A DNA stretch of 64,000 nucleotides from Haloplanus litoreus. Its GTDB lineage: Archaea; Halobacteriota; Halobacteria; Halobacteriales; Haloferacaceae. The notes beneath the pieces were generated by a model. That model was not told the DNA's origin and searched no databases. It worked only from the letters and a program-made list of their open reading frames with translations. Of this stretch, positions 26,170-35,154 are shown piece by piece (within the stretch, counting starts at the first letter, position 1; the number at the start of each line of letters is the position of its first letter). A program made the position numbers and the translations under genes. Location of the stretch: NCBI RefSeq assembly GCF_042677945.1, contig NZ_JBHUDN010000015.1. One strand, given 5' to 3'.

Positions 26170-26307
26170 AGAGTAGCACCAACCTTGATTACGTTTCACC
26201 CGGTATCCACGGGCGATGCCACGCCCGGTGACAGCAGCAGGCTTCGTTCGTCCGGATCGTGCAGAGATAGCCGGAGTAGAGGGCAGTCACGACGGGTGTC
26301 GTCGGCC

Positions 26308-27228
26308 ATGATCGATCCGCAATCGGTTCCTCGGTTCGCGGGGGTCGCGACGTTTATGCGGATGCCTCACGTGTACGACCTCGAAGGGACGGACGCTGAC
26401 GCCGCGTTTCTTGGTGTTCCGTTCGACGACGCGACGTCCTACCGACCGGGCGCGCGATTCGGCCCACGATCGATTCGCGAGGCGTCGACGCTGCTCAAAC
26501 CCTACAACCCCGAGACGGGGACCGATCTGAGCGAGTTCACGATCGTGGACCACGACGACGTTCCGGTAGTGCCGGGGTACATTCGGGACACCTTCGAGGT
26601 GATCGAGGAACACGTCGGGGCCGTCCTCGACCGTGGGATCGTCCCGATTCTCGCGGGCGGCGACCACTCGACGACGCTACCGGTCCTCAGAGCGCTCGAA
26701 AAAGAGCACGGCCCCGTTTCGCTCGTCCAGTTCGACGCCCACTCCGACCTGTGGACGGAATACTTCGGACGCGACCACAATCACGGGACGACCGTCCACT
26801 ACGCGATCGAGGAGGGACTGATCGACCCCGAGACGTCGATTCGGATCGGTGACCGGGGCGGACTCTACGGCGCCGAAGACGTCGAACGATTCGAAGCCTC
26901 CGGGATCGAGTCCTACACGGTCAGCGAGGCGACGACGCTCGGGTTGGACGCGGTCGGAGATCGGATCGCCCAGACGGTTGACGGGCCAGTGTTCGCCACG
27001 ATCGATATCGATTCCGTCGATCCGGCGTACGCGCCCGGGACCGGGACGCCGATGCCCGGTGGGTTCTCCTCGCGCGAGATCCTCACGCTCACCCGCCAAC
27101 TGCACGGAGTGGATCTGATCGGGGTCGATCTAGTCGAAGTCTCACCACCGTACGACGACCGGTCGGGATCCACCGCGATCCTTGCGGCGAATCTGCTGTT
27201 CGAGGCACTGTGTGCGGCCCTCGGGTGA
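26308..27228 (+). CDS. Ureohydrolase (agmatinase/guanidinobutyrase/arginase family)
   Basis: 306 residues from the ATG at 26308; the open frame continues far upstream but without family similarity. All manganese ligands are present: H120 (GGDHSTTLP), D143, H145 and D147 (QFDAHSDLW), and D233 and D235 (IDIDSVDPAYAPGTG). The enzyme hydrolyses a guanidino group to urea and an amine in the cytosol. Possible substrates are agmatine, 4-guanidinobutyrate, guanidinopropionate or guanidine itself; the binding-loop residues do not let me choose. Next to it lie DUF1989, M24 and SSS transporter genes and a class III aminotransferase that could take the resulting omega-amino acid. The divergent IclR gene is the likely regulator. 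Confidence 0.92.
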   Translation: MIDPQSVPRFAGVATFMRMPHVYDLEGTDADAAFLGVPFDDATSYRPGARFGPRSIREASTLLKPYNPETGTDLSEFTIVDHDDVPVVPGYIRDTFEVIEEHVGAVLDRGIVPILAGGDHSTTLPVLRALEKEHGPVSLVQFDAHSDLWTEYFGRDHNHGTTVHYAIEEGLIDPETSIRIGDRGGLYGAEDVERFEASGIESYTVSEATTLGLDAVGDRIAQTVDGPVFATIDIDSVDPAYAPGTGTPMPGGFSSREILTLTRQLHGVDLIGVDLVEVSPPYDDRSGSTAILAANLLFEALCAALG

Positions 27229-27266
27229 ACAGTCGACCGAGAAGACGACGGAGACCATCACAGAAT

Positions 27267-27875
27267 ATGAAAGAAGTACACGTCGAAGCGAAATGTGGCG
27301 CTGCGTTCGAACTTGCCGCGGGCGAATCGTTCGAAGTAATCGACACCCACGGGGGACAGGCAGTCGACGTGACTGGATTCCCGGAGACGGACACCTCGGA
27401 GGCGTTTTCTTCGAAATACACCTATCGGCGGACGGGCAAGGTCCGCTTCGAGGAGGGGGACAGCCTCTATACGACTGCCGGGAAGCCGCTCCTGACGCTC
27501 GTCCACGACGACTGTGGTATCAACGACCTCCTTCTCGCCCCCTGTAACGAGTGGATCGTTGCCGAGTATTACGACCAAGAGGACGAGATCGGGTGTCGCG
27601 GCAATCTTCAGGAGGTCCTGAAACCGTACGGAATCGATCCCGAGCGCATCCAGGACGTGATGAACCTCTTTACCAAGGTAACGATCACGGACCACCGATA
27701 CTTGGATTTCCGAGCCCCACCGTCCGATCCGGGCGATACGGCCGAGCTTCGTGCGGAGCGCGACGCTATCGTGGGTGTGGCCCCGTGTACGGGTGACTCG
27801 GTGCTCAACGAAGGTGGCCCCACGGCAATCGAGATCCGTGTACCCGACGACGCGGTGGTCACTACCAACTTCTGA
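27267..27875 (+). CDS. DUF1989 (urea-carboxylase-associated / carboxyguanidine-deiminase-like) protein
   Basis: 202 residues from the ATG at 27267. The pattern LAAGESFEVIDTHGGQAVDV at the start, then YTTAGKPLLTLVHDDCGIND, LLAPCNEW and VGVAPCTGDS near the end matches DUF1989 proteins. Characterised relatives in bacteria are the two subunits of carboxyguanidine deiminase, working after guanidine carboxylase, and others sit next to urea amidolyase genes. Here there is a single DUF1989 gene and no biotin-dependent carboxylase in the window. It follows the ureohydrolase gene by about 40 bases in the same direction, so the two are probably co-transcribed. Conserved Cys residues in the APC motifs suggest metal binding or catalysis. 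Confidence 0.82.
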   Translation: MKEVHVEAKCGAAFELAAGESFEVIDTHGGQAVDVTGFPETDTSEAFSSKYTYRRTGKVRFEEGDSLYTTAGKPLLTLVHDDCGINDLLLAPCNEWIVAEYYDQEDEIGCRGNLQEVLKPYGIDPERIQDVMNLFTKVTITDHRYLDFRAPPSDPGDTAELRAERDAIVGVAPCTGDSVLNEGGPTAIEIRVPDDAVVTTNF

Positions 27876-27903
27876 CCGGGAGTCCGGTGACGTCGCTCGG
27901 GCG

Positions 27904-29091
27904 CTATCCGATGGAAGCGATCTCCTGTTCGGCACTCGAAATGACTTCGGACCCGTCGTCGGTGACGACGACGATCTGCTCGGACATGAAGAACTCGTCG
28001 TCGGTCATGACGGCTGGCTCGATACAGAGGACCATTCCGGGTTCGAGCGTCGTTTCGTCGTATCCCGTCAACTGCGGTGCCTCCGAGAGGGTGAGACCGA
28101 TGCTGTGACCGATCTTCGTCTCGGAGGTCAACCCGAGACGGGAGCCGAGGCCACGAGAGCGGTACGCGTCTCGACATCGGTCGACGATGTCTGCCGGAGT
28201 CAGTCCGGGTTCGACGGCGTCAGCGAGCGTGTTCGTCACGGAGGCTGCAATCCGGTTGTGCTCTCGCTGTTCGGGCGAGGGGTCTCCGACGACGGCCATC
28301 CGGTTGTAATCGGCGTGGTATCCCCCGACGGTTGCACCGATGTCCAGAAAGAGCGTGTCACCCGCATCGAGGGTCACGTCCGGACGTGGAAGGATCTCGA
28401 AGGGGTTCGTACACGCGAGCGTCCAGACCGGGCGACCTCCGTGTTCGCTGACGAGTCGATTACAGACTGAGACGACCTCTGTCTCGCTCATTCCCGGTTC
28501 GATCTCGTCGAAGACACGGTCGAAGGTCGCATCGATGGCCGCGGTGGCACGACGGATGCAGTCGATTTCGGCGTCGGTCTTCGTCATCCGGAGCGATCGG
28601 AGGACGTCGCCCGCATCCAGAAATTCGGCGTTCGGGAGCGAGCCCCGAATCTCCCGAAGCGCACACAGAGGAACGCCGAGTTTCAGATCCGTGGTGGTTC
28701 CCGACCCGACCTCGAGTCCGATGGTCGGAGCCGCCGGGCAGGACTCCCTGATCGCGTCGACCGTTAACGGGGCGTACGACTGGACGGTGTCGGAGCCCCG
28801 TTCGTAGTACGTGCGAAGAGTACACGCGCCGTCGGTGGCCTGCCGGACGACGGCTTCGAATACGTTGTGTACGATCAGCGTCGGGTCACCCGTCTCCGGA
28901 ACGACGGCGATGGTCGGGAACGCAATCGAGCGGGAGAACTGGCGATACCACGCGGCATCCAACCCTGCACCGGCCCCGAGGTATTCGACGGTTTCGGGGT
29001 TCGTGATCAGTACTGCGTCCATCTCCGTTTCCGAGAGGGCCGCGCGTGCCTTCTCGTATCGCTTCCGGAACTCCGAGCTATCGAACGTCAC
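27904..29091 (-). CDS. M24-family metallohydrolase (Xaa-Pro peptidase / creatinase-like fold)
   Basis: 395 residues with a creatinase/prolidase N-terminal domain followed by the pita-bread domain. Metal ligands are all present: two Asp in LDIGATVGGYHADYNR, His in GHSIGL, Glu in CIEPAV and Glu in SEQIV. That points to a metal-dependent peptidase or amide hydrolase, not to true creatinase, which lacks the metal site. Ectoine hydrolase also belongs to this fold. The gene converges with DUF1989 (28 bases between stops) and is divergent from the symporter genes. Context suggests it hydrolyses an amide or amidine bond in the substrate taken up by the symporter; a simple Xaa-Pro peptidase is the plain alternative. 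Confidence 0.88.
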   Translation of the reverse strand: MTFDSSEFRKRYEKARAALSETEMDAVLITNPETVEYLGAGAGLDAAWYRQFSRSIAFPTIAVVPETGDPTLIVHNVFEAVVRQATDGACTLRTYYERGSDTVQSYAPLTVDAIRESCPAAPTIGLEVGSGTTTDLKLGVPLCALREIRGSLPNAEFLDAGDVLRSLRMTKTDAEIDCIRRATAAIDATFDRVFDEIEPGMSETEVVSVCNRLVSEHGGRPVWTLACTNPFEILPRPDVTLDAGDTLFLDIGATVGGYHADYNRMAVVGDPSPEQREHNRIAASVTNTLADAVEPGLTPADIVDRCRDAYRSRGLGSRLGLTSETKIGHSIGLTLSEAPQLTGYDETTLEPGMVLCIEPAVMTDDEFFMSEQIVVVTDDGSEVISSAEQEIASIG

Positions 29092-29244
29092 GATCCGTGT
29101 TCAGATTGAGAGATCAAAAACGTTTCCGCCGACGGACGTCGGGATCCGGTACGACAATTATAGAATGATTTCCAGATTCCCAGAATTTAGTAGGGCTGAA
29201 TAGTCCTCTCGATTAAAAACGTTCAATGGTGGGTTAGCTATAAT

Positions 29245-29526
29245 ATGGTAGAAATTAGCATGTCCAGCGAAGCTATGAAGCAGTCACAGATCAGACGCTG
29301 GTGGGTAGTGTTCATACTGGTGAGTAACGCGACCTTTCTGGGATATTTATATTATTTCCAGTCTCCGGGAGCCGTGGCCTTCGGCCTCCCCGTGACGTGG
29401 CTCGTGTTGCTCGGCATCATGCTCGCCGTGTTCGGTATCAACAGTACCTTTGCGTGGTACTACCTCAAGAAGCCGAACCTCCGCGAGGTGTTCGGCGGTG
29501 CCGCCGATCAGGGAGGTGATCTGTAG
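29245..29526 (+). CDS. Small two-span membrane protein accompanying the SSS symporter
   Basis: 93 residues with two membrane spans (about VVFILVSNATFLGYLYYF and WLVLLGIMLAVFGINSTF) and a charged tail. Small proteins of this kind often precede solute:sodium symporters and are needed for transporter assembly. The stop codon is directly followed by the symporter ATG. The in-frame ATGs at 29260 and 29275 are possible starts, because an AT-rich CTATAATATGG at 29238-29248 could be the TATA box. Confidence 0.8.
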   Translation: MVEISMSSEAMKQSQIRRWWVVFILVSNATFLGYLYYFQSPGAVAFGLPVTWLVLLGIMLAVFGINSTFAWYYLKKPNLREVFGGAADQGGDL

Positions 29527-31074
29527 ATGGTGACGACCACGTGGATGTACATCGGCCTCGCGGTGACGGCTCTCTACCTCATCGTACTGTTGGGCCTGGC
29601 CGAGTACGGGAGTCGGCTGACGGAACTCTCCGTGAGCGACTACTTCGTCGCGAGTGGATCGCTCAGTAGTTTCGTCGTCTTCTTGACGATGATCGCGTCG
29701 GCGTTCTCGGCGTTTACGTTCCTCGGAGGGGGCGGTATCGCGTACAGTTCCGGCATCTCCGGGATCGTGCTGGTCGGAGCGGTCGCGTTCATCGATCTGC
29801 CTGCCCTCGTCATCATCGGCGAGCGCGTCTGGCGGATGAGCAAGCGCGGGAACGATTACGTGACGCCTGCGGACCTGCTGTGTGACCGATTCGGGGACAG
29901 TTCGTCGCTACGCGTCCTGATTGCACTCATCTCGATCGGCTTTACCATCTTCTACGTGACGATTCAGTTCACCGGGATGGGGCTGGTGTTGAACGTCCTG
30001 ACCGAGGGACTGATCTCCCGGCAACTCGCGGCGGTGATCATCGGCGTCGTGATGGCAGTGTACATCGCCATCGGCGGTATGCGTGGCGTCGCGTACAGTG
30101 ACGCGTTACAGGCGGTTCTCATCTGGGTCGGCCTGATCGTGGTATCGGCGTACGTCCTGTGGACGACGCCGACGAGCGTGTACGCGCGGGTGTCCGAGAC
30201 CGTCGACTACGCGAACCAGTTGACGATGGACCCCCTGTACCTGTATACGGCCGCCGTCGGGTTCGGGCTCTCACAGTCGGTCTGGCCGTTCATCTGGCAA
30301 CGGTACTACTCGGCCAAGCGCGTGTCCGGACTGTGGGGGATGGGATTCGGTTCCTCGCTCGCGGCCATCGGGCTGCTCACGTTCTTCCCGATGATCATCG
30401 CCTACGCGGGACTGGTCGCGTTCCCCGAGCTTTCGAATCCCGATACGGTCATCCTCCGGTACATCCTGGAGATGCCTGGTCCCCTCTTCGGGGTATTGAT
30501 GGCCGCGGCGGTTGCAGCCGCAATGTCGACCGCCGACTCGATGATCCTGATGATGGGCTCGATCGGTGCCCGGGACGTCTACTCGGAACTCGTCGGGACG
30601 AGCTACTCGGAAAAGACGCTCTCGCGGTATTCCAAGGTCCTCTCGGGTATCTTCGGCGTCGTTGCGCTCGGGATCTCGCTTCTCGATCTGGGCCTTCTCG
30701 TCGAGATCGCGATCGATCTTGCGGTTCCCGGCTACGCACTGCTGGTCCCGCCAGCACTGGCCGCGTTCTTCTGGCCTCGGGCCAACTGGCAAGGCTCGGT
30801 CGCCGGTCTCACGACTGGCCTGATCGTGCTCCTCTACTACAACGTCGCCGACGCCGCCGTTCCGCTCGGACTCTGGATCGGCGTTCCGGGCCTCGTGGTC
30901 TGTACCGTGGTGATGATCGGAGTCTCACTCGCGACGGAGAAACCGGACTCGGAGCGCGTCCAGGAGTTCGTCTACGACTTTCGGGACCGGGACCTGTCCG
31001 ATCTGGAGGGAACCTACCAGGAGCGCCGTGAGGAGGTGTCCGGGGAAGGCCGCGAGGAGGTGTCCGGGGACTGA
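29527..31074 (+). CDS. Solute:sodium symporter (SSS family)
   Basis: 515 residues and about 13 membrane spans. Family segments include GLAEYGSRLTELSVSDYFVA near the start, TPADLLCDRFGDSSSLR, YIAIGGMRGVAYSDALQ (the SSS signature), and AAAMSTADSMILMMGS (the sodium-site Ser/Thr helix). It imports a small organic molecule with sodium. It starts immediately after the two-span protein at 29245. Located between hydrolase genes and a class III aminotransferase, it is the likely uptake system for the compound they break down. The C-terminal tail ends with a short repeat EEVSGEGREEVSGD. Confidence 0.93.
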   Translation: MVTTTWMYIGLAVTALYLIVLLGLAEYGSRLTELSVSDYFVASGSLSSFVVFLTMIASAFSAFTFLGGGGIAYSSGISGIVLVGAVAFIDLPALVIIGERVWRMSKRGNDYVTPADLLCDRFGDSSSLRVLIALISIGFTIFYVTIQFTGMGLVLNVLTEGLISRQLAAVIIGVVMAVYIAIGGMRGVAYSDALQAVLIWVGLIVVSAYVLWTTPTSVYARVSETVDYANQLTMDPLYLYTAAVGFGLSQSVWPFIWQRYYSAKRVSGLWGMGFGSSLAAIGLLTFFPMIIAYAGLVAFPELSNPDTVILRYILEMPGPLFGVLMAAAVAAAMSTADSMILMMGSIGARDVYSELVGTSYSEKTLSRYSKVLSGIFGVVALGISLLDLGLLVEIAIDLAVPGYALLVPPALAAFFWPRANWQGSVAGLTTGLIVLLYYNVADAAVPLGLWIGVPGLVVCTVVMIGVSLATEKPDSERVQEFVYDFRDRDLSDLEGTYQERREEVSGEGREEVSGD

Positions 31075-31469
31075 CTCGCTTCGAGATTTCACGCCCCGTA
31101 GATTCGACCGGTTCGACGTGACACGAGTCCGGAGACCGAACCGGACGGCCCCTCGTGTTCGACGTCCGTCCCCGAGCCGACGTCTCGGAAAACGGTCGAG
31201 CCGTGGGCGCTCGGGTAACTAGACACGTTCGTTCAGTTTTTGCGTCGGCAGGAGTTTCGGATCGTGGCTATCGGATGCTTCTCCGTCTGCCAACCAGTGG
31301 CCACGGACCCGATGAGATCGACCCCCGTGAGTCGTGTTGGGCAGCCGTGGCAGGGCACGAGTAAAAATAGTTCTCTAGTAGAGTGGTTGAGCTGAACAAA
31401 AAACAGCAGCTGATCCTATACTGGGACATTTTGCAAAACATTCATATTACACGCTTACGCCATGTCGGT
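31075..31469. other. Intergenic region upstream of the aminotransferase
   Basis: No convincing gene. An 11-base palindrome CTCTAGTAGAG lies at 31373-31383 and a TATA-like TCATATTA at 31442-31449 sits about 25 bases before the ATG at 31470. Confidence 0.55.
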
Positions 31470-32810
31470 ATGGAAAATCAACAACCCGAACGGAACGAGA
31501 TAGAGCGGCTCGATCGGGAGTACACTCTCGGCACGTGGACGCGCCAGCGGGATTTCGATCCGACGCAGATCGTCGACACCGAGGGACCCCGGATCGTGAC
31601 CGCCGATGGTGACTCGATCCTGGATTTCAGCAGCCAGTATGTCTGCACGAGCCTCGGCTACGACGCGGATCGGGTGTGCGACGCGGTCGCCGAACAGATC
31701 CGCACCGTTCCGTACGTCAACCCGGGCTGGTCGACGGAGCCGCGAGCGCGACTCTCCGAGAAACTGGCCGAAATCACGCCGGGATCGTTGAAGAAGACGT
31801 TCTACTCGACCAGCGGGACCGAGGCGAACGAGGTCGCATTCAAAATCGCCCGGTCGTACACGGGAAAACACAAGATCCTCTCCCGATACCGGTCGTACCA
31901 CGGAGCGACCGCAGCCTCGCTTTCCGCCTCCGGTGATCCTCGACGGGTCGCACAGGGACCGGAGATCCAGCCGGAGGTTCCCGGTATGGTGAAGGGTCCG
32001 GATCCGTATGCGTATGGGTCCAGCCTCGATCCGGACGAGAGCCTAGAGTACATCGACGAGATGCTGACACTCGAGGGAGACACCGTCGCCGCCGTGCTCG
32101 TCGAACCGCTCGTTGGATCCAACGGTGTGTTGACTCCACCGGACGACTATCTGCCCCGGCTTCAGCGGATCGCACACGACCACGGCGCGTTGCTGATCTG
32201 TGACGAGGTGATGACCGGATTCGGGCGGACTGGCGAGTGGTTCGCCTCGACGCTGTACGAGGCGGAGCCGGACATCATCACAATGGCGAAGGGCCTGACG
32301 GGATCGTATCAGCCGTTGGCGGCAACGACCGTCACCGAGGAGGTTGCGGACCACTTCGAGGACAACCTGCTCAATCAGGGACACACGTTCTCCGGGCATC
32401 CGACGGCCTGCGCGGCGGGCGTCGCAGCCATCGAGACCTACGAAGAGGACGGACTCGTCGAAAACGCACGGGAGATGGGTCAGTATCTGAAGTCCGAACT
32501 CGAATCGTTGGTCGAACGGCACCCCAGCGTCGGTGAACGCCGCGGAATCGGGCTGCATCAGGGCCTCGAACTCACGCGGAGCGAGGAAGAGCGGGTACCA
32601 TTCGAGCAACGGAGCGACAAGGTGTCCGGCAAGACGACCGTCCTCGACGAAGTCGGGGCACACGCGCTCGACAATGACGTGTATTTCTACACGTCGGTCA
32701 ACACCATCGTCGTCACACCGCCGCTGACGATCACCGAGGACGACGTCGACGAAGCAGTCGACGCACTGGACGAGGCGCTCGAAATCTCCGACGCCGCCAT
32801 GGACGAGTAA
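31470..32810 (+). CDS. Class III (omega) aminotransferase
   Basis: 446 residues from the ATG at 31470, chosen because it follows a TATA-like box by 25 bases; in-frame codons upstream to 31383 give basic, atypical sequence. Fold-type I features: SSQYVCTSLGY near the N-terminus, FYSTSGTEANEVAFKIAR (cofactor phosphate site), LLICDEVMTGFGRTGEWFA, and PLP Lys K274 (TMAKGLTG). FSGHPTACAAGVAAIE is also characteristic. It moves an amino group from an omega-amino acid such as GABA, beta-alanine, taurine or diaminobutyrate to a keto acid. It could take the amine released by the ureohydrolase upstream. The residues seen do not fix the substrate. Confidence 0.9.
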   Translation: MENQQPERNEIERLDREYTLGTWTRQRDFDPTQIVDTEGPRIVTADGDSILDFSSQYVCTSLGYDADRVCDAVAEQIRTVPYVNPGWSTEPRARLSEKLAEITPGSLKKTFYSTSGTEANEVAFKIARSYTGKHKILSRYRSYHGATAASLSASGDPRRVAQGPEIQPEVPGMVKGPDPYAYGSSLDPDESLEYIDEMLTLEGDTVAAVLVEPLVGSNGVLTPPDDYLPRLQRIAHDHGALLICDEVMTGFGRTGEWFASTLYEAEPDIITMAKGLTGSYQPLAATTVTEEVADHFEDNLLNQGHTFSGHPTACAAGVAAIETYEEDGLVENAREMGQYLKSELESLVERHPSVGERRGIGLHQGLELTRSEEERVPFEQRSDKVSGKTTVLDEVGAHALDNDVYFYTSVNTIVVTPPLTITEDDVDEAVDALDEALEISDAAMDE

Positions 32811-33306
32811 TCACCGCCTCGGGACATTCGTGCGGACGGTGTGTCCTCCCGCTCGGCCGACGCCGAGTCCGGGTGTGACCGGATGCCGAGACCTCGCTGT
32901 CGGGACGCACGATTCGGCGTGATCGAAATGACAGGAAAATTAATTGTTCGTCGTTCTTCCTCGATGAATGTACGTTCGACGACGGCTCGGCCCACGCGTC
33001 GTTCGGATGGGGCGTGGCTCCGCCGCGGTCGCGGGAGGTCCCCCAGCACAGTGGAATCAGCGGCTCCACCCGTCGAGCCGACAGTTCTCGTGCTGTCGGA
33101 GGCAAACGGCGGGAAGGTCCTGACAACTCCGCGTCGGATCGAAGCGGCGTGAAACGGACGGCCGGTGTCGGGATCGGGATCGGCCGTCATCGGATCGATC
33201 ACGAAACATCGACCGTCACGTGATTCGGATCGGTATCAGCCGTCGGCGGCCGGTCGGGGCTCCGTGTCCGATATCGTCCCCGGGGTGATGCGACTTGGCG
33301 CCAAAC

Positions 33307-33334
33307 ATCTCAATAGTCGTAACTATATTGAGAT
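33307..33334. repeat. Perfect 9-base inverted repeat with 10-base spacer
   Basis: Arms ATCTCAATA (33307-33315) and TATTGAGAT (33326-33334). The AT-rich dyad stands out in GC-rich DNA. It lies about 255 bases upstream of the 33589 gene and could be an operator or a hairpin. Confidence 0.6.
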
Positions 33335-33558
33335 CTGTTAATTCGGTCGAATACGGATGGGCACGGACCCCCATCGCAGGGCCGGTCATTGATTCTCGTC
33401 CCGGTAGATCCAACTCGAAGCGGTCGCTGCGGCTGGGAGGAAGGACGAGCAACCACGCCGACCCGTCCGTGATTCCCCTCCGACCGCCACCGTCGACCTG
33501 CGGTCGTCCGACCGTGTCGTCGGAACTCGTCCCGCGCCGCGGAGCCGTCTGTCGGTAC

Positions 33559-33567
33559 AATTAATAT
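33559..33567 (+). promoter_or_regulatory. TATA-like box of the 33589 gene
   Basis: AATTAATAT, centred 26 bases before the ATG at 33589, preceded by CGGTAC and followed by TAGGGGTATG, as in the 17302 promoter. Confidence 0.55.
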
Positions 33568-33588
33568 CCCCTTTAACACAGTAGGGGT

Positions 33589-34737
33589 ATGCGAGTTACT
33601 GACGTAGAGACGTTCGTCGTCGACGCCGACTGGCGCAACTGGTTTTTCGTCCAAGTCACGACCGACACCGGGCTGACCGGGGTGGGGGAGGCCCTGAGCG
33701 GCGAAGGGCTCACCGCCGCACTGGAGGCCACCGCGGAGGCACACAAACACTACGTGATCGGTGAGGATCCGCTCAACCGGAAGGGGATCAGCCGGAAGCT
33801 CCGTCGATATCCCTTCGCGTGGCGCGGGGGAAAGCTGATCAACGCCGTCGCCGCCGCCGTCGACATCGCCCTCTGGGACATCGCGGGCAAGCATTACGGC
33901 GAACCCGTCTGGAAACTCCTCGGCGGCAAGGTCCGGGACGAGATACCCGTCTACGCGAACGGCTGGCACATCGGGGAGCGGACGCCGGAGAACTACGCCC
34001 ACCACGCGGCGAAGGCGGTCGAGGAGGGGTATCCCGCCCTGAAGTGCGACCCGTTCGCTCACTACGAACACTCGCTCACGGACGATCAGCTGGACGAAGT
34101 CGCCGAACTCCTCGAAGCGGTGCGGGACGCCGTCGGCTGGGACGTCGGTATCGGGCTCGACTGCCACGGCCGATTCACGCGGCGTGGAGCGATCGAGGTG
34201 GCCGACGCGCTCGAAGAGTACGACATCATGTTCCTCGAAGAACCGGTCGAACTCGAAGACCGCGAGGTGATGGCCGACGTCACCCAGCACGTCGACATGC
34301 CAGTCGCCACGGGCGAGCGTATCTACAACAACGAGACGATGGAAGACGTCGTTCGCAAACAGGCCTGTGACATCGTCCAGCCCGACGTGACGAACTACGG
34401 CACCCTCCAAGAGGTCCAACACGCCGCGTCGATGGCGAAGTCCCGGTACATGACCGTCGCCCCACACAACCCGAACGCCGGCGTCAGTACGGCCGCGTCG
34501 GTGCACCTCTGTGCGGGAATCGAGAACCTGGAGGTCCTCGAACACATGAGCCGGGACGTCGACTGGGGCGACGACATCATCGAACACGATTTCACCGTCG
34601 AAGACGGTGCCATCGAAGTTCCCGACGAACCGGGTCTCGGCGTGACGTTCAACCCGGACGTCGCCCGCGAGTACCCCGGCGAGCCGAAGGATAGCCACAG
34701 CCTCTTCGACGAGGACGGCGCCCTCAAGCGGCCGTAG
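33589..34737 (+). CDS. Enolase-superfamily dehydratase, galactonate-dehydratase-like
   Basis: 382 residues. The active site follows the galactonate dehydratase-like pattern: K152-C-D154 (LKCDPF), D191-C-H193-G-R, FLEEP with E217, TGERIY with E243, and APHNPNAG with H293. The metal ligand Asp191 is canonical here, whereas the related gene at 17302 has Glu. It probably dehydrates an aldonic acid to a 2-keto-3-deoxy acid. It stands alone, about 12 kb from the sugar-acid region and past the dead insertion sequence, but its promoter resembles that of the 17302 gene, suggesting shared regulation. Confidence 0.88.
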   Translation: MRVTDVETFVVDADWRNWFFVQVTTDTGLTGVGEALSGEGLTAALEATAEAHKHYVIGEDPLNRKGISRKLRRYPFAWRGGKLINAVAAAVDIALWDIAGKHYGEPVWKLLGGKVRDEIPVYANGWHIGERTPENYAHHAAKAVEEGYPALKCDPFAHYEHSLTDDQLDEVAELLEAVRDAVGWDVGIGLDCHGRFTRRGAIEVADALEEYDIMFLEEPVELEDREVMADVTQHVDMPVATGERIYNNETMEDVVRKQACDIVQPDVTNYGTLQEVQHAASMAKSRYMTVAPHNPNAGVSTAASVHLCAGIENLEVLEHMSRDVDWGDDIIEHDFTVEDGAIEVPDEPGLGVTFNPDVAREYPGEPKDSHSLFDEDGALKRP

Positions 34738-34752
34738 TCACGCGGTCGAAAG

Positions 34753-35154
34753 TCACGCGACCCCGTCGCCCGCGAGGGCGTCCAGCGCGAGGTCGACGTT
34801 GCGCGTGTTGGCCTTCCAGGCGGCGTCGAAGAGGTCACCGATCACGGGCACCGATCCACCGACGACGTCGACGGCGACGTTGGCGAGCATGCGGATCAGC
34901 GTCCCGTAGGGGACGCCGAGGCGCGCCGCTTCGAGGACGACGTACAGCGAGAGCGCGCCGCTGACTAGGTCGCCAGTCACCGGGAGGAGACCGAGCAACG
35001 GGTCGAGACCGACTCGGAACGACGTGCCCGGAATCCGGACGCTGTGGTCGAGGACGCGGGCCACGAAACGCATCCGTCGGACGGCGGCACGATCTACCGA
35101 CGCCGGCAGGGCGTCGATGCGCGCGTCGAAAGCCTCCGTCAGGTCGTCGCTCAT
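34753..35154 (-). CDS. DUF4112 small membrane protein
   Basis: 133 residues from the ATG at 35154. The pattern RVGLDPLLGLLPVTGDLVSG followed by ANVAVDVVGGSVPVIGDLFD and AAWKANTRN is typical of DUF4112. The hydrophobic stretches suggest one or two membrane-associated segments. Function of the family is unknown. The in-frame ATG at 35181 would add nine residues and is less likely. It converges with the dehydratase at 33589. Confidence 0.85.
   Translation of the reverse strand: MSDDLTEAFDARIDALPASVDRAAVRRMRFVARVLDHSVRIPGTSFRVGLDPLLGLLPVTGDLVSGALSLYVVLEAARLGVPYGTLIRMLANVAVDVVGGSVPVIGDLFDAAWKANTRNVDLALDALAGDGVA

Larger units (their letters stand above)
32811..33588. other. Long intergenic region (about 780 bases)
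   Basis: No gene with convincing composition. It holds an AT-rich GAAAATTAATTG near 32935-32946 followed by a 62-codon open frame from 32964 with arginine-rich, atypical sequence. It also has a 9-base inverted repeat (33307-33334) and the promoter of the gene at 33589. It may hold an RNA gene or a decayed gene; nothing in the sequence shows which. Confidence 0.5.

Noticed and set aside
27904..29091. Assignment of the M24 gene as creatinase
   Set aside because: True creatinase lacks the five metal ligands, which are all present here.
32964..33152. 62-codon frame behind an AT-rich promoter-like stretch
   Set aside because: The product is Arg-rich and unlike haloarchaeal proteins; only the promoter resemblance supports it.
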